From the NCBI GenBank assembly GCA_963575745.1, contig CAUYUJ010014599.1, positions 301,850 to 365,849 of the forward strand: 64,000 nt of DNA. Reading direction: 5' to 3'. The notes below the pieces were generated by a model, which saw only the letters and a list, made by a program, of their open reading frames with translations, had not been told where the DNA came from and searched no databases. Both the position numbers and the translations under genes were made by a program. The stretch comes from Prorocentrum cordatum (taxonomy: Eukaryota; Sar; Dinophyceae; Prorocentrales; Prorocentraceae). Shown piece by piece: positions 19,960 to 29,600 of the stretch; position 1 is the stretch's first letter; each line of letters opens with the position of its first letter.

Positions 19960-20055
19960 CCCTATGTCGGGCGGGGCGGGGTGCACCATCAGGTCCCATA
20001 TCGGCCATCAGTTGGCGATTAGCGAACGACACATTGCCCCCCTCGACGGCCGATG

Positions 20056-20262
20056 TTATACCAGCTTTTTCTCCTTCGGCGCACAGCAGGGCTCCCCCCA
20101 AAAAAAGCTCTCTGGCCGCGGGGGGCGCGCCAGCCACTGCTCCAGCTCGTGCCGCGTGGGCCACACGTCCTCGGTGCCCTCCACCATCGCGGACGGGGCC
20201 CAGCGGTCTTCTGGCCGCGCCCAGTGCGGTTGGGTCGGGCGAAGGGGGGGGCGATAGTTCAC
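20056..20262 (-). other. Possible coding remnant, unknown
   Basis: The minus frame contains EDRWAPSAMVEGTEDVWPTR and HELEQWLARPP, with composition like real protein. It is isolated, with no partner exon seen and no recognised family. Confidence 0.2.
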
Positions 20263-20578
20263 AATGAGACGCTCAAGCCGCCCGACCTGTGGGACGCTAG
20301 AGCGTCTCTACACCGAACTCCTTCGCCGCACTCCTTGGCCCCCTGGCCGAGCAAACGACGTGGTGTCCGGTCGGGAGCTTCTTCTGCTCAGCGTGTCGGA
20401 GGCGGCGTTCCCAGGCGACGCGCTGTGTCCTGCGAGCCGACGGCATGAAAGCTCCGCCTCGTGTGCGAGCAAACTTTGCATCCATGTCCAATGCGTCTTG
20501 GATTTTCGGGCTCCCTACTTCCGATATCAGAGGCGCCGTGGACCTGGATCAAGCAATTTCGCCCCCAGAGGTGAGATT

Positions 20579-20660
20579 GTTATCCATATCCGCTGCGCCG
20601 CGGCCCGTCGGCGCCCCTTCCCAGAAAAAGTCAAAGACGCAGCGGATGTGGATATAAATC
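20579..20660. repeat. Inverted repeat around the GGCGCCCCTTCCCAG loop
   Basis: TTATCCATATCCGCTGCG and CGCAGCGGATGTGGATATAA pair with one mismatch across about a 45-nt loop. Confidence 0.8.
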
Positions 20661-20672
20661 GTGCCCGCATCG

Positions 20673-20870
20673 TTCGGGTCGGGCGAAAGGGGGGGAGGGC
20701 AAAGGGGGGGTTGAGAATCAGCTCACGTAGCGGATTTTCCCGGCGCCTCCCGGCGCCGGAGGCGACTATGTATCGGGGAATGGGCCCCTCGATGAGGCCG
20801 AAACCAGCTGCATGCAGCAAATGTTGTAACCCCCCCTTTCCCAACCCCCCCCCTTTCGTCCGGCCCGAAT
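20673..20870 (+). mobile_element. TIR-D element
   Basis: TTCGGGTCGGGCGAAAGGGG to CCCCTTTCGTCCGGCCCGAA, inverted ends. The centre GATTTTCCCGGCGCCTCCCG-GCGCC is itself palindromic, followed by AACCAGCTGCATGCAGCA. Confidence 0.82.
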
Positions 20871-20879
20871 TGTGGGGCG

Positions 20880-21290
20880 GAAAGCTGGGAAAGGCTCGGG
20901 ACGATGACGCCCAGGGGCCAGGACGTGCTTGGCGCGTCGCGCAGAAGCGTGGTGGGCCAGAACGGGCGGCCCGTCACGCTGACCAGAAGCTCCGGAACGT
21001 TGTGTGTACATCGAGCCCTTCCGAGAGGCCCCCCTATGGTAGCGCGCATCCAACTCTGGCCCAGGCTGGCCACGGCATCTTGCACCCGGCCTCCTGGCAG
21101 GGGCGGGCAACCACGCGCGAACCCTACGCCTACAGGTCGGAGTTCTGAAACGCCGGCCCGTGATCAGAATCCGAAGGATGCCTGCGGCCAAGCGAACCCC
21201 AGCGGGGGTGCCCGATACCCCAGCGTCAAGATCGAATGGTCTTCAAATTCCACACAACGCCCGTGACCGGCGCCACCCCCCCCCCCTCAC
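20880..21290. other. Unassigned DNA between TIR-D and the CCT array
   Basis: Open frames on both strands, no recognised domain and no repeat found by eye. Confidence 0.35.
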
Positions 21291-21430
21291 GGGCAGGTGG
21301 TGATGGGGGGTGACCGAATTGGGGGGGGGGGGGGGCACGTTATAGGGCTGGGCCCCTGCTGGCTCCCAACGAGGCCCGAAAAGGCCCCTGGAGGGCCCTT
21401 CTCTTCACCCCCCAATGGGGTCACTCCGCC

Positions 21431-21556
21431 ATCCTCCTCCTCCTCCCCTCCTCCTCCTCCTCCTCCTTCTCCTCCTCCTCCTCCTCCCCCTCCTCCTCCT
21501 CTCATCCTCCTCCTTCGTTCCTCCTCCTCTCCTCCTCCTCCTCCTCCTCCCCACCC
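21431..21556 (+). repeat. CCT microsatellite
   Basis: TCCTCCTCCTCCTCC units with CTTCGTTCC and CTCATCC breaks. Confidence 0.9.
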
Positions 21557-21717
21557 GCCCGACCCTCCCCCCCCCCCCCCCCTGGCCACGTCACGAGTCG
21601 CGCCGACGCCGTCGGGGAATTGGGCCACCCCTGGGCATTCCTCGGCGGCGCTGGCTGGAATCGTGACGCGACGCCCCCCCCTCCCCCAGTCACGCCTGCT
21701 GTCGCCAGGAGATGCGG

Positions 21718-21876
21718 TTAGGTCGAGCATGTCCTCCTACAGGGAGATGTTGGAAGACATGTTGCGACTAGCCAAACAGATTCCAAACACCATTCAAAAT
21801 AGTGGCAACATCGTTCTCAAACTTGTTTTTGACTATGTTTGAATTTGCCGCCTGTATGGGGACAGGCCAGACTCAA
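21718..21876 (+). mobile_element. TIR-A element
   Basis: TTAG-GTCGAGCATGTCCTCC-TACAGGGAGAT at the left; TTTGACTATGTTTGAATTTG, CCGCCTGTATGGGGACAGGC and CAGAC-TCAA at the right. Length and interior match the copy at 940. Confidence 0.82.
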
Positions 21877-21918
21877 GACATGGTCTCAAATTGAACCCGC
21901 ATGGGTAGGGCTCGCCAC

Positions 21919-22106
21919 TCCCAGACCCCCGACATCATGATCTTTTCACGACGTCGACCCGCAGAGGTTTCGACCCTATTCCCTGGGGCCGGCTTCTCGT
22001 CCTGAGTCGGTTGTTGACAACCCCGAGGCGCGATAAGGGCCCCCAGAGCCCGAGAACAGCAACAAGCCTCCCGTCGTGTTCTGTTCCTGACTCGACGGGG
22101 TCTGGG
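21919..22106 (+). mobile_element. TIR-B element, near full length
   Basis: It runs from CCCAGACCCCCGACATCATG to CTCGACGGGGTCTGGG, with all internal blocks present. The outer inverted ends are clear here. Confidence 0.85.
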
Positions 22107-22117
22107 TTGGTCGCAGG

Positions 22118-22290
22118 AGGTGAGCAGGGACCGACCGTCCCGGCATTCCTTCAGGCCTACCGCGGAATGCTCTTAGAACCCCAAACAGCTCTAAGAACAA
22201 AAACGACGCTCTTGGATCAAAAACCCGGCGTGCTAAAAAAAGCCAGTCTCAGCCAGAAATGTTCTGAGAACATGTCGTGCAAACCACAAA
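22118..22290 (+). mobile_element. Rep-E element, truncated by TIR-D
   Basis: GGGACCGACCGTCCCGGCAT through GCCAGAAATGTTCTGAGAAC, stopping after TCGTGCAAACCACAAAA where TIR-D starts. Confidence 0.75.
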
Positions 22291-22462
22291 AGTCGGGCCG
22301 GGCGAAAGGGGGGGATAGCAAAGGGGGGGGGAGAATCAGCTCAAGTAGCTGATTTTCCTGGCGCCTCCCGGCGCCGGGGGGCGCCCATGTATCGAGGAAT
22401 GGGCCCAGCGGCGGGGCCTAAACCAGCTGCATGCAGCAGATTTCGTACCCACCCCCATTCCC
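22291..22462 (+). mobile_element. TIR-D element
   Basis: GTCGGGCCGGGCGAAAGGGG, GATTTTCCTGGCGCCTCCCG and ACCAGCTGCATGCAGCAG. It truncates the Rep-E copy on its left and abuts TIR-B on its right. Confidence 0.78.
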
Positions 22463-22650
22463 TACCCAGACATGCGACGTCCTGATTTTTTCAGGACGGC
22501 CCCCGGAAATCCCGACCCATTCCCCAGGACCGGCTTTTCATCCTGAGTCGTTTTTTGACGGCCCCAGGGCCCGACGAGGGCCCCCAGGGGCCGAAAATAG
22601 CGAACAACTGGCCGTCCTTTCTTTTGACGACGCGATCGTGTCCGGGTATC
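22463..22650 (+). mobile_element. TIR-B variant (CAGACATGCGACG end)
   Basis: It shares the TTTTCATCCTGAGTCGTTTT, GGGCCCCCAGGGGCCGAAAA interior with TIR-B but has CCCAGACATGCGACGTCCTG and CGCGATCGTGTCCGGG ends. The copy at 24178 is the same subfamily. Confidence 0.75.
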
Positions 22651-22710
22651 CCCCCCTTCCCTGTGCCCCCCTTTCGCTCGGCCCGAAGAAGGTTCTGAGA
22701 ACACTCCTTC

Positions 22711-22875
22711 GGGTGTTGCTAGAAGTACCCCTGGCCCAAGGTGCCCCCAGCCTTTCGCTCCGTTTGGGAGCCCCTGGGGCCCTTTGGGCCCTGCAAAGGG
22801 TGCCCTAGAGGCCGCCTGTGCCTCCCTGAGAATCCTGGGGGTACCTTGGGGCCAGGGGTACTTCTAGCAAAACCC
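22711..22875. mobile_element. TIR-J element
   Basis: GGGTGTTGCTAGAAGTACCC-CTGGCCCAAGGT and ACCTTGGGGCCAGGGGTACT-TCTAGCAAAACCC are long inverted arms. The centre CCCTTTGGGCCCTGCAAAGG-G also pairs. Confidence 0.85.
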
Positions 22876-22909
22876 GCTTCCTTGGCGGGCCTACCAGCGA
22901 GCCCCTTCC

Positions 22910-23033
22910 CCCGGACCGGCTCTTCATCCCGAGTCGTTGATTTTGACACCCCGGGGCCCGGCGAGGGCCCCCATGGGGCCGAAAAGAGCGAACAACTGGC
23001 CGTCCTGATTTTCTCAATACGTCGGAGGTCTGG
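22910..23033 (+). mobile_element. TIR-B fragment
   Basis: GGCTCTTCATCCCGAGTCGT, the GGCGAGGGCCCCCATGGGGC block and a GGTCTGGG end are present. The left end is missing. Confidence 0.65.
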
Positions 23034-23215
23034 GTACCCTGAGATCCGACGTTGCAAAAAAATGCAACATCGCCAAAACCACGCCCGGAGACCCAGACCT
23101 CATCTTTCCGCGTCATTTTTCGAGCCCGCTCGATCTGTGAGGGTCCCGGGGCCTGAAATCGAGCGAAAACGCCCGTGGCAAAAAAAATGCGACGCCAGGA
23201 TCTCAGGGTATGCCC
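23034..23215. mobile_element. Single TIR element (TACCCTGAGATCC ends)
   Basis: TACCCTGAGATCCGACGTTG-CAAAAAAA at the left; AAAAAAAATGCGACGCCAGG-ATCTCAGGGTA at the right, inverted. It sits at the right edge of a TIR-B fragment. Confidence 0.75.
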
Positions 23216-23402
23216 CCCTTTCGCTGGGCGGGCCCGCCGAAGAATGTTCTCACAGTGAGAACCTTCCTCGGCGGGCCCACCCGGCGAGCCGGAACGCCTC
23301 GGCGCTGCTCGAAGAGCACGGGGCGGCTGGGTCGTGCGCGCCGCCCGAGGGGGCCCGGTTGTTGGCGCGGCCCCCGGCCTCAGCGGGAGAGCTCGGCGCC
23401 CC

Positions 23403-23572
23403 GGAGGAGGAGGAGGAGGAGGAGGAGGAGGAGGAGGAGGAGGAGGAGGAGGAGGAGCAGGAGGAGGAGTAAGGAGGAGGACGAGGAGGACTGTAGGAGG
23501 AGGAGGAGGAGGAGGAGGAGGAGGAGGAGGAGGACGAGGAGGAGGACGAGGAGGAGGAGGAGGACGAGGCCG
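23403..23572 (+). repeat. AGG microsatellite
   Basis: GGAGGAGGAGGAGGA with GACGAGGAGGA variants. Confidence 0.92.
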
Positions 23573-24024
23573 AGGTCGTGCTCTTTCTGCGCATGATTCG
23601 AGCGGGCCTGGCTCGGTCGCAGGAGGGGGCGGCCAGGAGCACCGCTGGGGGGGGGTCTGGGCGCGAGGGCGCGGAGCCCCGGCCATGCCCTGCGGCAGGG
23701 CTGCGGCAGGCGGCGGCGCCCGCCTCGAGCCCGCGCGGCGCGGAACGCTCTCGGGCGCCGGCGGCCGGCCCAGAAAGCCGAGGCTGCAGCCGGGAGCTGG
23801 AGGAGGGGCGAGCGCGCCCCCCCACTCGCAGAGTAGCTGCTCGCAAATGGCCCAGAGCCTCCGCGGGGGATACCCACGACGAGTTGCATCGGAAACGGCC
23901 ATGCGCTGTTCGGACGCTTCTTGCGAGTAGGCACGCACTTTCTGCGAGCAGTGGCGCGCGCTCGGCGGGAGGAGGGCGCCGGGAGCACACTGGGAGCCGG
24001 GGGCCCCTGCCCCCTCGAGGAGTG

Positions 24025-24169
24025 GCAGAGAAGCACGGCGGGAGGTTTCTGCGCCACTGCCGGCCCGCCCCTGCCCGGACCGCGGGGCCGTCAACAGAAA
24101 CGGCTCGGGAGGAAGCGCCGGATCGGGAAGCAGCAGGCCGAGGCCTCGGGGGGTGGACGTCGGGGGTCT
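24025..24169 (-). mobile_element. TIR-B element, head-to-head partner
   Basis: GCGGGAGGTTTCTGCGCC, GGGGCCGTCAACAGAAACGG and GGACGTCGGGGGTCTGGG identify a minus-orientation copy. It meets a plus-orientation variant 8 bp away. Confidence 0.65.
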
Positions 24170-24177
24170 GGGGATCC

Positions 24178-24370
24178 AAACCCAGACATGCGACGCCCTG
24201 GTGTGTTCAGGACGGCGCCCCCCGAAGTCCCGACCCCTTCCCCGGGGCCGGCTTTTCGTCCTGATTCGTGTTTTGACGGTCCCGAGACCCGGCGAGGGCC
24301 CCCCGAGGCCGAAAATAGCAACAACAAAAAACCGGCGTCCTTACTTTTTTACGATGCGATCATGTCTGGG
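24178..24370 (+). mobile_element. TIR-B variant (CAGACATGCGACG end)
   Basis: CCCAGACATGCGACGCCCTG at the left, CCGGCTTTTCGTCCTGATTC inside and GATGCGATCATGTCTGGG at the right. It pairs head-to-head with the copy ending at 24169. Confidence 0.75.
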
Positions 24371-24578
24371 AACACATCTACTGTCAACGACCAGCGCGCA
24401 GTTTCTCGGCGGTTCCCCGCCCTCGGGCCGCGCTTCCAGCGGCTGCGCCTCGCCGAAGGCTTCTCCCGGGGGTGCCCGGACGGCCGCCGGAGAACGGCCC
24501 CCCCCAAAAACAAGCTCGGCGGCCCGCGAGGGAGCCCCCGCCGCGAGGGGGAATAGCGAGAAGGAGAGAAGGCCCGTA

Positions 24579-24788
24579 CATGGACATTGTATTCGAACCC
24601 TGTGGCCCAAGATGCCCCCCAGACCCCCCGAAATTAACACTGATGGCGTGGCGACGGGGGGGCGTGATGTGGACAGACAGATTCGAACCCCAAGTCACCG
24701 CCTTGACTGAGATCAACATTGATGTCGGGGGCGCGGGGGTGATTTAGAATCTCCCTCGAATATGTAGGGGTTCGAATATATTGTCCAT
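24579..24788. mobile_element. Single TIR element (TGGACA-TATTCGAACCC ends)
   Basis: TGGACATTGTATTCGAACCC at the left and GGGTTCGAATATATTGTCCA at the right. A third copy of the motif, TGGACAGACAGATTCGAACC, lies inside at about 24669. Confidence 0.72.
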
Positions 24789-24819
24789 CTACTGGCCCTC
24801 TCGGAAATCGGCGGAACTT

Positions 24820-25029
24820 CTCATGGAACGCACAGGGACGTGCTAGTACGATGTGTCCTCCTTGGAGGCGTGCGTCCGACCTGGACGTGTAGCATAACCA
24901 TCCTGTAGTGCATCGTTTCCCGAGCGGTGCGGCCAGAAAGAGCCCGCCACGACGCATATACTATGAGATTTCTCGGTGCGCGCGTCGGCCATGGGGGGCG
25001 ACGCACACATAGTATTAATATGTCGGGGT
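24820..25029 (+). mobile_element. Rep-G element
   Basis: GTCCTCCTTGGAGGCGTGCG, ATCGTTTCCCGAGCGGTGCG and GGCGACGCACACATAGTATT. It is followed by a TIR-B-like fragment. Confidence 0.8.
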
Positions 25030-25130
25030 GACGCCGATTCTCGTCCTCCGGGGGCCCTCGTCGGGCCTCGGGGGAAAAAGACGACCGGGGACGAAAAACC
25101 GGCCCTGGGGAAGTGGTCCGGACCTTCGGG
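25030..25130 (-). mobile_element. TIR-B-like fragment following Rep-G
   Basis: CCCTCGTCGGGCCTCGGGGG and AAACCGGCCCTGGGGAAG match the middle of TIR-B in minus orientation. The same fragment follows the next Rep-G copy. Confidence 0.55.
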
Positions 25131-25167
25131 ATCCAACAGACATTGGCGATTCTTGCCCGTCTTCTGG

Positions 25168-25424
25168 GGCGCGGAAGGACATGCCAGTACAGTGTGGCCT
25201 CCTTGGAGACGCGCGTCCGCCCTGAACGAGGAAGGAGGAGGGAGGAGGGAGGAGGGAGGCATGTAGTAGGGGGGAGGAGGGAGGAGGAAGGCATGTAGTA
25301 GAACCATCCTGTAGTGGATCGTTTCCCGAGCGGCACGGCCAGAAGGCGCCCGCCACGCCGCTCAAATACTGCGAGAGCTCTCGGCGCGCGCAAGACGCAC
25401 AACATCAGTGTGCTGGGGCGGCGC
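25168..25424 (+). mobile_element. Rep-G element with internal GGA insertion
   Basis: TGGCCTCCTTGGAGACGCGC, then a GGAGGAGGGAGGA tract at 25228-25303, then ATCGTTTCCCGAGCGGCACG and GCGCCCGCCACGCCGC. It forms a tandem duplication with the preceding Rep-G plus TIR-B pair. Confidence 0.75.
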
Positions 25425-25548
25425 CCCTTTTCGTCCTCGGGTAGGGGCCCTCGTCGGGCCTTGCAAGGGGCCGTCAAAAAACGGCCCGGGGCGAAAACGC
25501 GGCCCTGCAGGGGAAGTGGTCTGGACCTTCTGGGGCCCACGCACCGAA
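25425..25548 (-). mobile_element. TIR-B-like fragment following Rep-G (second)
   Basis: GGGCCCTCGTCGGGCCTTGC, GGCCGTCAAAAAACGGCCC and GGGGAAGTGGTCTGGACCTT repeat the arrangement at 25030-25130. Confidence 0.6.
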
Positions 25549-26091
25549 CAATGGAAGCAGCCAGATGTGCGGGGACGGCTCCCGGATTGAGGCCACGCGT
25601 CACCAGGCTGCGGGGTGACGGTGGGGGAGGGGGGACTGCCACGGGAGGGGGGGGGGAAGCATCGACCTGGAATCGGCAGGAGATCGAGGACAAATCGGCG
25701 GTTGGCCCCCGATAGCGAATCCGCACGCTCCTGGGCGGGCGGGAGGGGGGGAAGCCGCTGTCGAGCCCCCAATCGGCGAGGATGGGCGAGCAGGGGCCGG
25801 TGCACCCCCCCCGTGGGCCTGTATATCTGACCTGCCGTGGCCCCTGGCGGTCGAGGCCACGAGCCACCGGGGCGGCGGCCACAGAGGGGGTGCTGGCGCG
25901 AGGGGGGCGGCCTTCCGGGAAGGCGGGGCGGCTGCTCGGAAGGCCGGGGCCTCTCGGTGAGAAGGTCCCCCCGAGGCGGGCGGGCGTCGAGGCCGCGCCA
26001 GCTGGAAGGGGCCCCGGGACACACAGCGAGGTAGGCACAGAGGGCAGGATCCCCCAGATCTTCCCAAAGTAGTTTCTGGGTCCTTGACTAG

Positions 26092-26340
26092 AGGCCTCCT
26101 AGATGGGGTCGGAGCAGATGGGCTCGGAGGATCGCGCCGCATCGCCAATACATCGGCGATGCATCGTCGACGCATCGGCGATGCGTCGGCGATGCAACGG
26201 CGACGCATTGCCGACGTCGCCGATGCATCGGCGACGTCGACGAGAAGCAAATCGGGCTCCGCATCGAGCTGCATCACCGATGCATCGGCGATGCGGCGCG
26301 ATCCTTCGACCCCATCTGTTCCGACCCCATCTGGGGGCCT
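26092..26340 (+). mobile_element. TIR-I element
   Basis: AGGCCTCCTAGATGGGGTCG to CGACCCCATCTGGGGGCCT. The interior is packed with CATCGGCGATGCATCG-type palindromic words. Confidence 0.8.
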
Positions 26341-26354
26341 GGATTGACCGCCCC

Positions 26355-26440
26355 CCCCCACTGCCCATATTTTCCCACATGTTCTCTGGGGGGTCGACGA
26401 TGACTTGTGTCTGTGTGTTTTTCCTTTCCCTCCTGACATC
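26355..26440 (+). repeat. Dispersed repeat shared with 1290-1372
   Basis: CCCACTGCCCATATTTTCCC, ACATGTTCTCTGGGGGGTCG and TTGTGTCTGTGTGTTTTTCC. It directly follows TIR-I. Confidence 0.65.
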
Positions 26441-26479
26441 TGGCTTCTCCGAGGAGCCCGAAGCCCAGACCCCTCGAGC

Positions 26480-26654
26480 CCTGAAACAAAAATTCACGGC
26501 GGGCGGTCTTGCGCCATGACCAGCCCCTGGGGGCCCGCGCCGCGTCTCGGGGCCTTCGGAAAGGGACTCGGGATGAAGAGCCGGTCCCGGGGAAGAGGCT
26601 CAGACCTCGGGGGGTCGGCGCAATAAAAAAATCATGACGCCAGGGGTCCGGGGA
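26480..26654 (-). mobile_element. TIR-B element
   Basis: ACTCGGGATGAAGAGCCGGT, AGACCTCGGGGGGTCGGCGC and AAATCATGACGCCAGGGGTC are in minus-orientation order. A TIR-C element begins immediately after. Confidence 0.7.
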
Positions 26655-26793
26655 GGTACCGATACCGCTTTTCCCCAGGCCTCTCCGGGGCTGTCTGACC
26701 AGAACTTCCAGGCGAACCCAGCAGCGGCGACGAGGGCCTCCCAGGAAGCCCAAGGAAGGGGAAAACGAGGGAAGGGTATAGCGGTATGGGTAT
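26654..26793 (+). mobile_element. TIR-C element
   Basis: AGGTACCGATACCGCTTTTC to GTATAGCGGTATGGGTATC. The right end abuts a TCTTCCTTCTCCGAATCTCC tail shared with the 34.9-kb and 32.4-kb copies. Confidence 0.82.
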
Positions 26794-26984
26794 CTCTTCC
26801 TTCTCCGAATCTCCTCCTGCTCCTGGACTTCCCCCTCCCCCGTCAAGATCACTCAAGATCTAATCGGGAAATCAGATCGAGCCAGAACGTGCGTCGGATC
26901 GGGGGCTGCATCGGCACGGAGTCTAAGTCGAATCGGATCGGCCGCGCCAGCACCGCCGAGACCTGCGCCTAAGTGTGAAATGGT

Positions 26985-27700
26985 CGACGTAGTGTTTTTG
27001 TTTAACGTACTGTTTTACGCAGTGTGTTTGCATCGTGTAGTTGCGTAGTGTTTTTTACGTCGTGCTTTATTACGTAGTGATTTCACGTAGTGATTGTACG
27101 TAGTCTTTTTGCGTATTGTCTCTGTGTGTGTGTCTGTGTGTGTGTGTGTCTGTGTGAGTGTGAATGTGTGTGTGTGTGTGTCTGTGTGCGCGTGCGTAGT
27201 GTTTCCGCGTAAGTAAAATCTTTGCATCGTGTGTTGCGTCGTGTGTTTGCGCAGCGTCGCATTTGCGCACACTGTTGTGGCGTCCTGCTTCTGCGTGGGT
27301 ATTTGCGTAGAGCTCCCGTGTAGGATTTTTGCGCCGCCGTTTGGCATGGAGTACTTGCGTAGATTGTTGCGAAGTATACTCGCGTAGTGTTAATCGCGTG
27401 AAGTAGTTCGCGCAGCGAATGGACGTACTGCTTTCGCGTGGAGTCAGCTCTCCGCGTCGTGTTTTCGCGTCGCGCTTTCGCGGCATGCGTTTCCACGATC
27501 GACCGACGAACTCGGACAGGGATTCGGAACTGCGAGGCCTGTGGACGCCCCCCAACGCCTCAATCGGGGGCGATGGGCAGTGGCAGTGCCAGAGATGTCC
27601 TTGGGGCCACTGCTGTGCCGAGGGCTGTGTCGTGCTTTTTCTGCGCTGTGCCGCGCCGCACTTTGACATGAAAGGGGACGCGCTACATAGTGTGTCTGCG
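26985..27700 (+). repeat. GCGTAGTG satellite, block 1
   Basis: GCGTAGTGTTT-like words recur every 15-25 bp. The block includes a GT tract (27118-27192) and the higher-order segment at 27420-27640 (GCATGCGTTTCCACGATCGA, GGATTCGGAACTGCGAGGCC, GTGCCGAGGGCTGTGTCGTG). Confidence 0.8.
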
Positions 27701-27769
27701 TGATGTATTTGCGTAATCCGCCGGCCCCCTTGTGGGGCCACCAGGCTGTAGGCCCGTGATTCGCAGTTT

Positions 27770-27868
27770 CCTGTACCAGTCGTAGGTTGTAGTTTCCAGT
27801 GTTACAGTTCTGCTTCTTGCTGGTTACTGTAACTACTTGACTTATTGCTGGTTACTGTAACTAGTTGA
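27770..27868 (+). repeat. Short direct repeat beside the satellite
   Basis: TTGCTGGTTACTGTAACTA occurs twice within 40 bp, linking block 1 to the 73-bp array. Confidence 0.7.
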
Positions 27869-27954
27869 TTGACCGCGCGAGGGGGGGGAGGCCCAAACCG
27901 GCTTTTTAGCACCCCCTGGGCGCGTTGTCTGAATTGCTGGGGGGGCTCGAAATC

Positions 27955-28436
27955 GACACCCCTCACGCAGATCCGCGGGGTCCAGGGGTCTGAAAAGTGC
28001 ACACACGCAGGATCAAAAACACAAGGGATTTGCCACATTTCTGAAATTCGGTGCCACCCCTCACGCAGATCCGCGGGGTCAGGGTCCAAAAACACATAGG
28101 GATTTGCCACATTTCTGAAATTCGGTGCCACCCCTCACGCAGATCCGCGGGGTCAGGGTCCAAAAACACAAGGGATTTGCCACATTTCTGAAATTCGGTG
28201 CCACCCCTCACGCAGATCCGCGGGGTCAGGGTCCAAAAACACAAGGGATTTGCCACATTTCTGAAATTCGGTGCCACCCCTCACGCAGATCCGCGGGGTC
28301 AGGGTCCAAAAACACAGGGGATTTGCCACATTTCTGAAATTCGGTGCCACCCCTCACGCAGATCCGCGGGGTCAGGGTCCAAAAACATAGGGGATTTGTC
28401 ACATTTCTGAAATTCGGTGCCACCCCTCACGCACAT
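27955..28436 (+). repeat. 73-bp tandem satellite (about 6.5 units)
   Basis: CACCCCTCACGCAGATCCGC, GGGGTCAGGGTCCAAAAACA and GATTTGCCACATTTCTGAAA repeat every 73-74 bp with very few changes. The first unit is diverged (CCAGGGGTCTGAAAAGTGCA). Confidence 0.93.
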
Positions 28437-28689
28437 CCATCGCAAGGCGTGGTAACCCAAACTGCGAGTACTCCCTCGGCCCTTTAATCCCAAGTGTGGT
28501 AACCAAGCTCGTAAACCATACACGTCTTACCAATCGCCCTGTGTGGTAACCCCTCTTGTGATCAGTTGGTTTTTGCCGATTGCGAATCGGCCTCGCATGA
28601 AGTTCCGATACTGCTGCACGACAGCGCCAAAGCCTCATGACTTAGCTCTTCCATGGCCCATTCTCCGAGAGAGGGGGCCGGCGGCAGGG

Positions 28690-29600
28690 GGCGAAGCCCT
28701 TACGGATGTGTTTACGCAGCACGTTTCGCGTAGCGGACGGACGAAGTATCATCGCGTGGAGTTCTCGCGCACGGTGTGCGATCTGCGTGGAGTTTTTGTT
28801 TCGCAGTGTGTGTGTGTGTGTGTGTGTGTGCGTAGTGCTGCTGCGTAGTGTTGTTGTTTGCGTAGTGTTCGCGCGTTGTCGTTTTGCATGGTGGATCTGA
28901 TCACTGTGTTGTGTGTCGTGCTTTTGCGTGGTCTATTCGCGTAGTGGTTTCGCGAAGGGTACTCGCGTCGTGGATGTTCGTGGAGTACGTGCGTAGAGTC
29001 GTTGCGTAGTGTTTGTGTGTAGTGCGTTTGCGCGGCGTAGCGTTTGCGCGTAGTCCTTTGGCGGCGTGCTTCTGCGTGGTGCTTGCATCGTGTGTTCGTG
29101 TAGTGTATTTGCGTCGCCGTTCGGCGTGTAGTATTTGCGCAGAGTAGCTGCGCAATGTACTTGCGTAGTGCATGGTGCGTAATGTATTTCGCGTGGCGAA
29201 TGGGCGTAATGTTCTTTCGTGGACCATGTGTTACGCAGCGTGTCTGCGAAATGTGTCTGCGTTGCGCAGCGTCAATCGTTGTGGTGTGTACTCTGTACTC
29301 GCGTAGTGAATTTCGCGTAGCGTTTTTTCGCAGAGCGAATGGACGTATTGCTTGCGCGTGGAGTTAGCTTTCCGCGTAGCATGTTCGCGTCGTGCTTTCG
29401 CGGCATGCGTTTCCGCGATCGCCCCGCGAGCTCGGACAAGGATTCGGAACTGCGAGGCCTGGGGAGCCTCCCGGCGCCTCAATCGGGCGTGTCGCAGTGG
29501 CAACGCTGGAGGTGTCCTTGGTGACGCTACCGTGCCGAGGGCCGCGTCGCGCTTCTCAGCGCCGGAAAGTGTTGTTTTCCGCTGTACGTTTGCGTAGAAT
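28690..29600 (+). repeat. GCGTAGTG satellite, block 2
   Basis: The same word family, with the higher-order segment repeated at about 29335-29555 (GCATGCGTTTCCGCGATCGC, GGATTCGGAACTGCGAGGCC). A GT tract lies at 28803-28832. Confidence 0.8.

Noticed and set aside
19096-19989. 297-codon minus frame
   Set aside because: It includes the CT repeat and the end of a TIR-A copy, and has no recognisable domain.
22805-24094. 429-codon minus frame
   Set aside because: It spans TIR-J, TIR-B, a single TIR element and an AGG array. No domain is present.
24579-24788. tRNA-like GGGTTCGAA box
   Set aside because: The flanking bases do not form a T-stem or acceptor stem. The motif is part of inverted terminal repeats.
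24821-26038. 405-codon minus frame
   Set aside because: It consists of translated Rep-G/TIR-B tandem units; repeated peptide blocks mirror the DNA repeats.
27955-28436. CRISPR-like regular repeats
   Set aside because: The 73-bp units are contiguous and nearly identical throughout, with no unique spacers; this is a tandem satellite.
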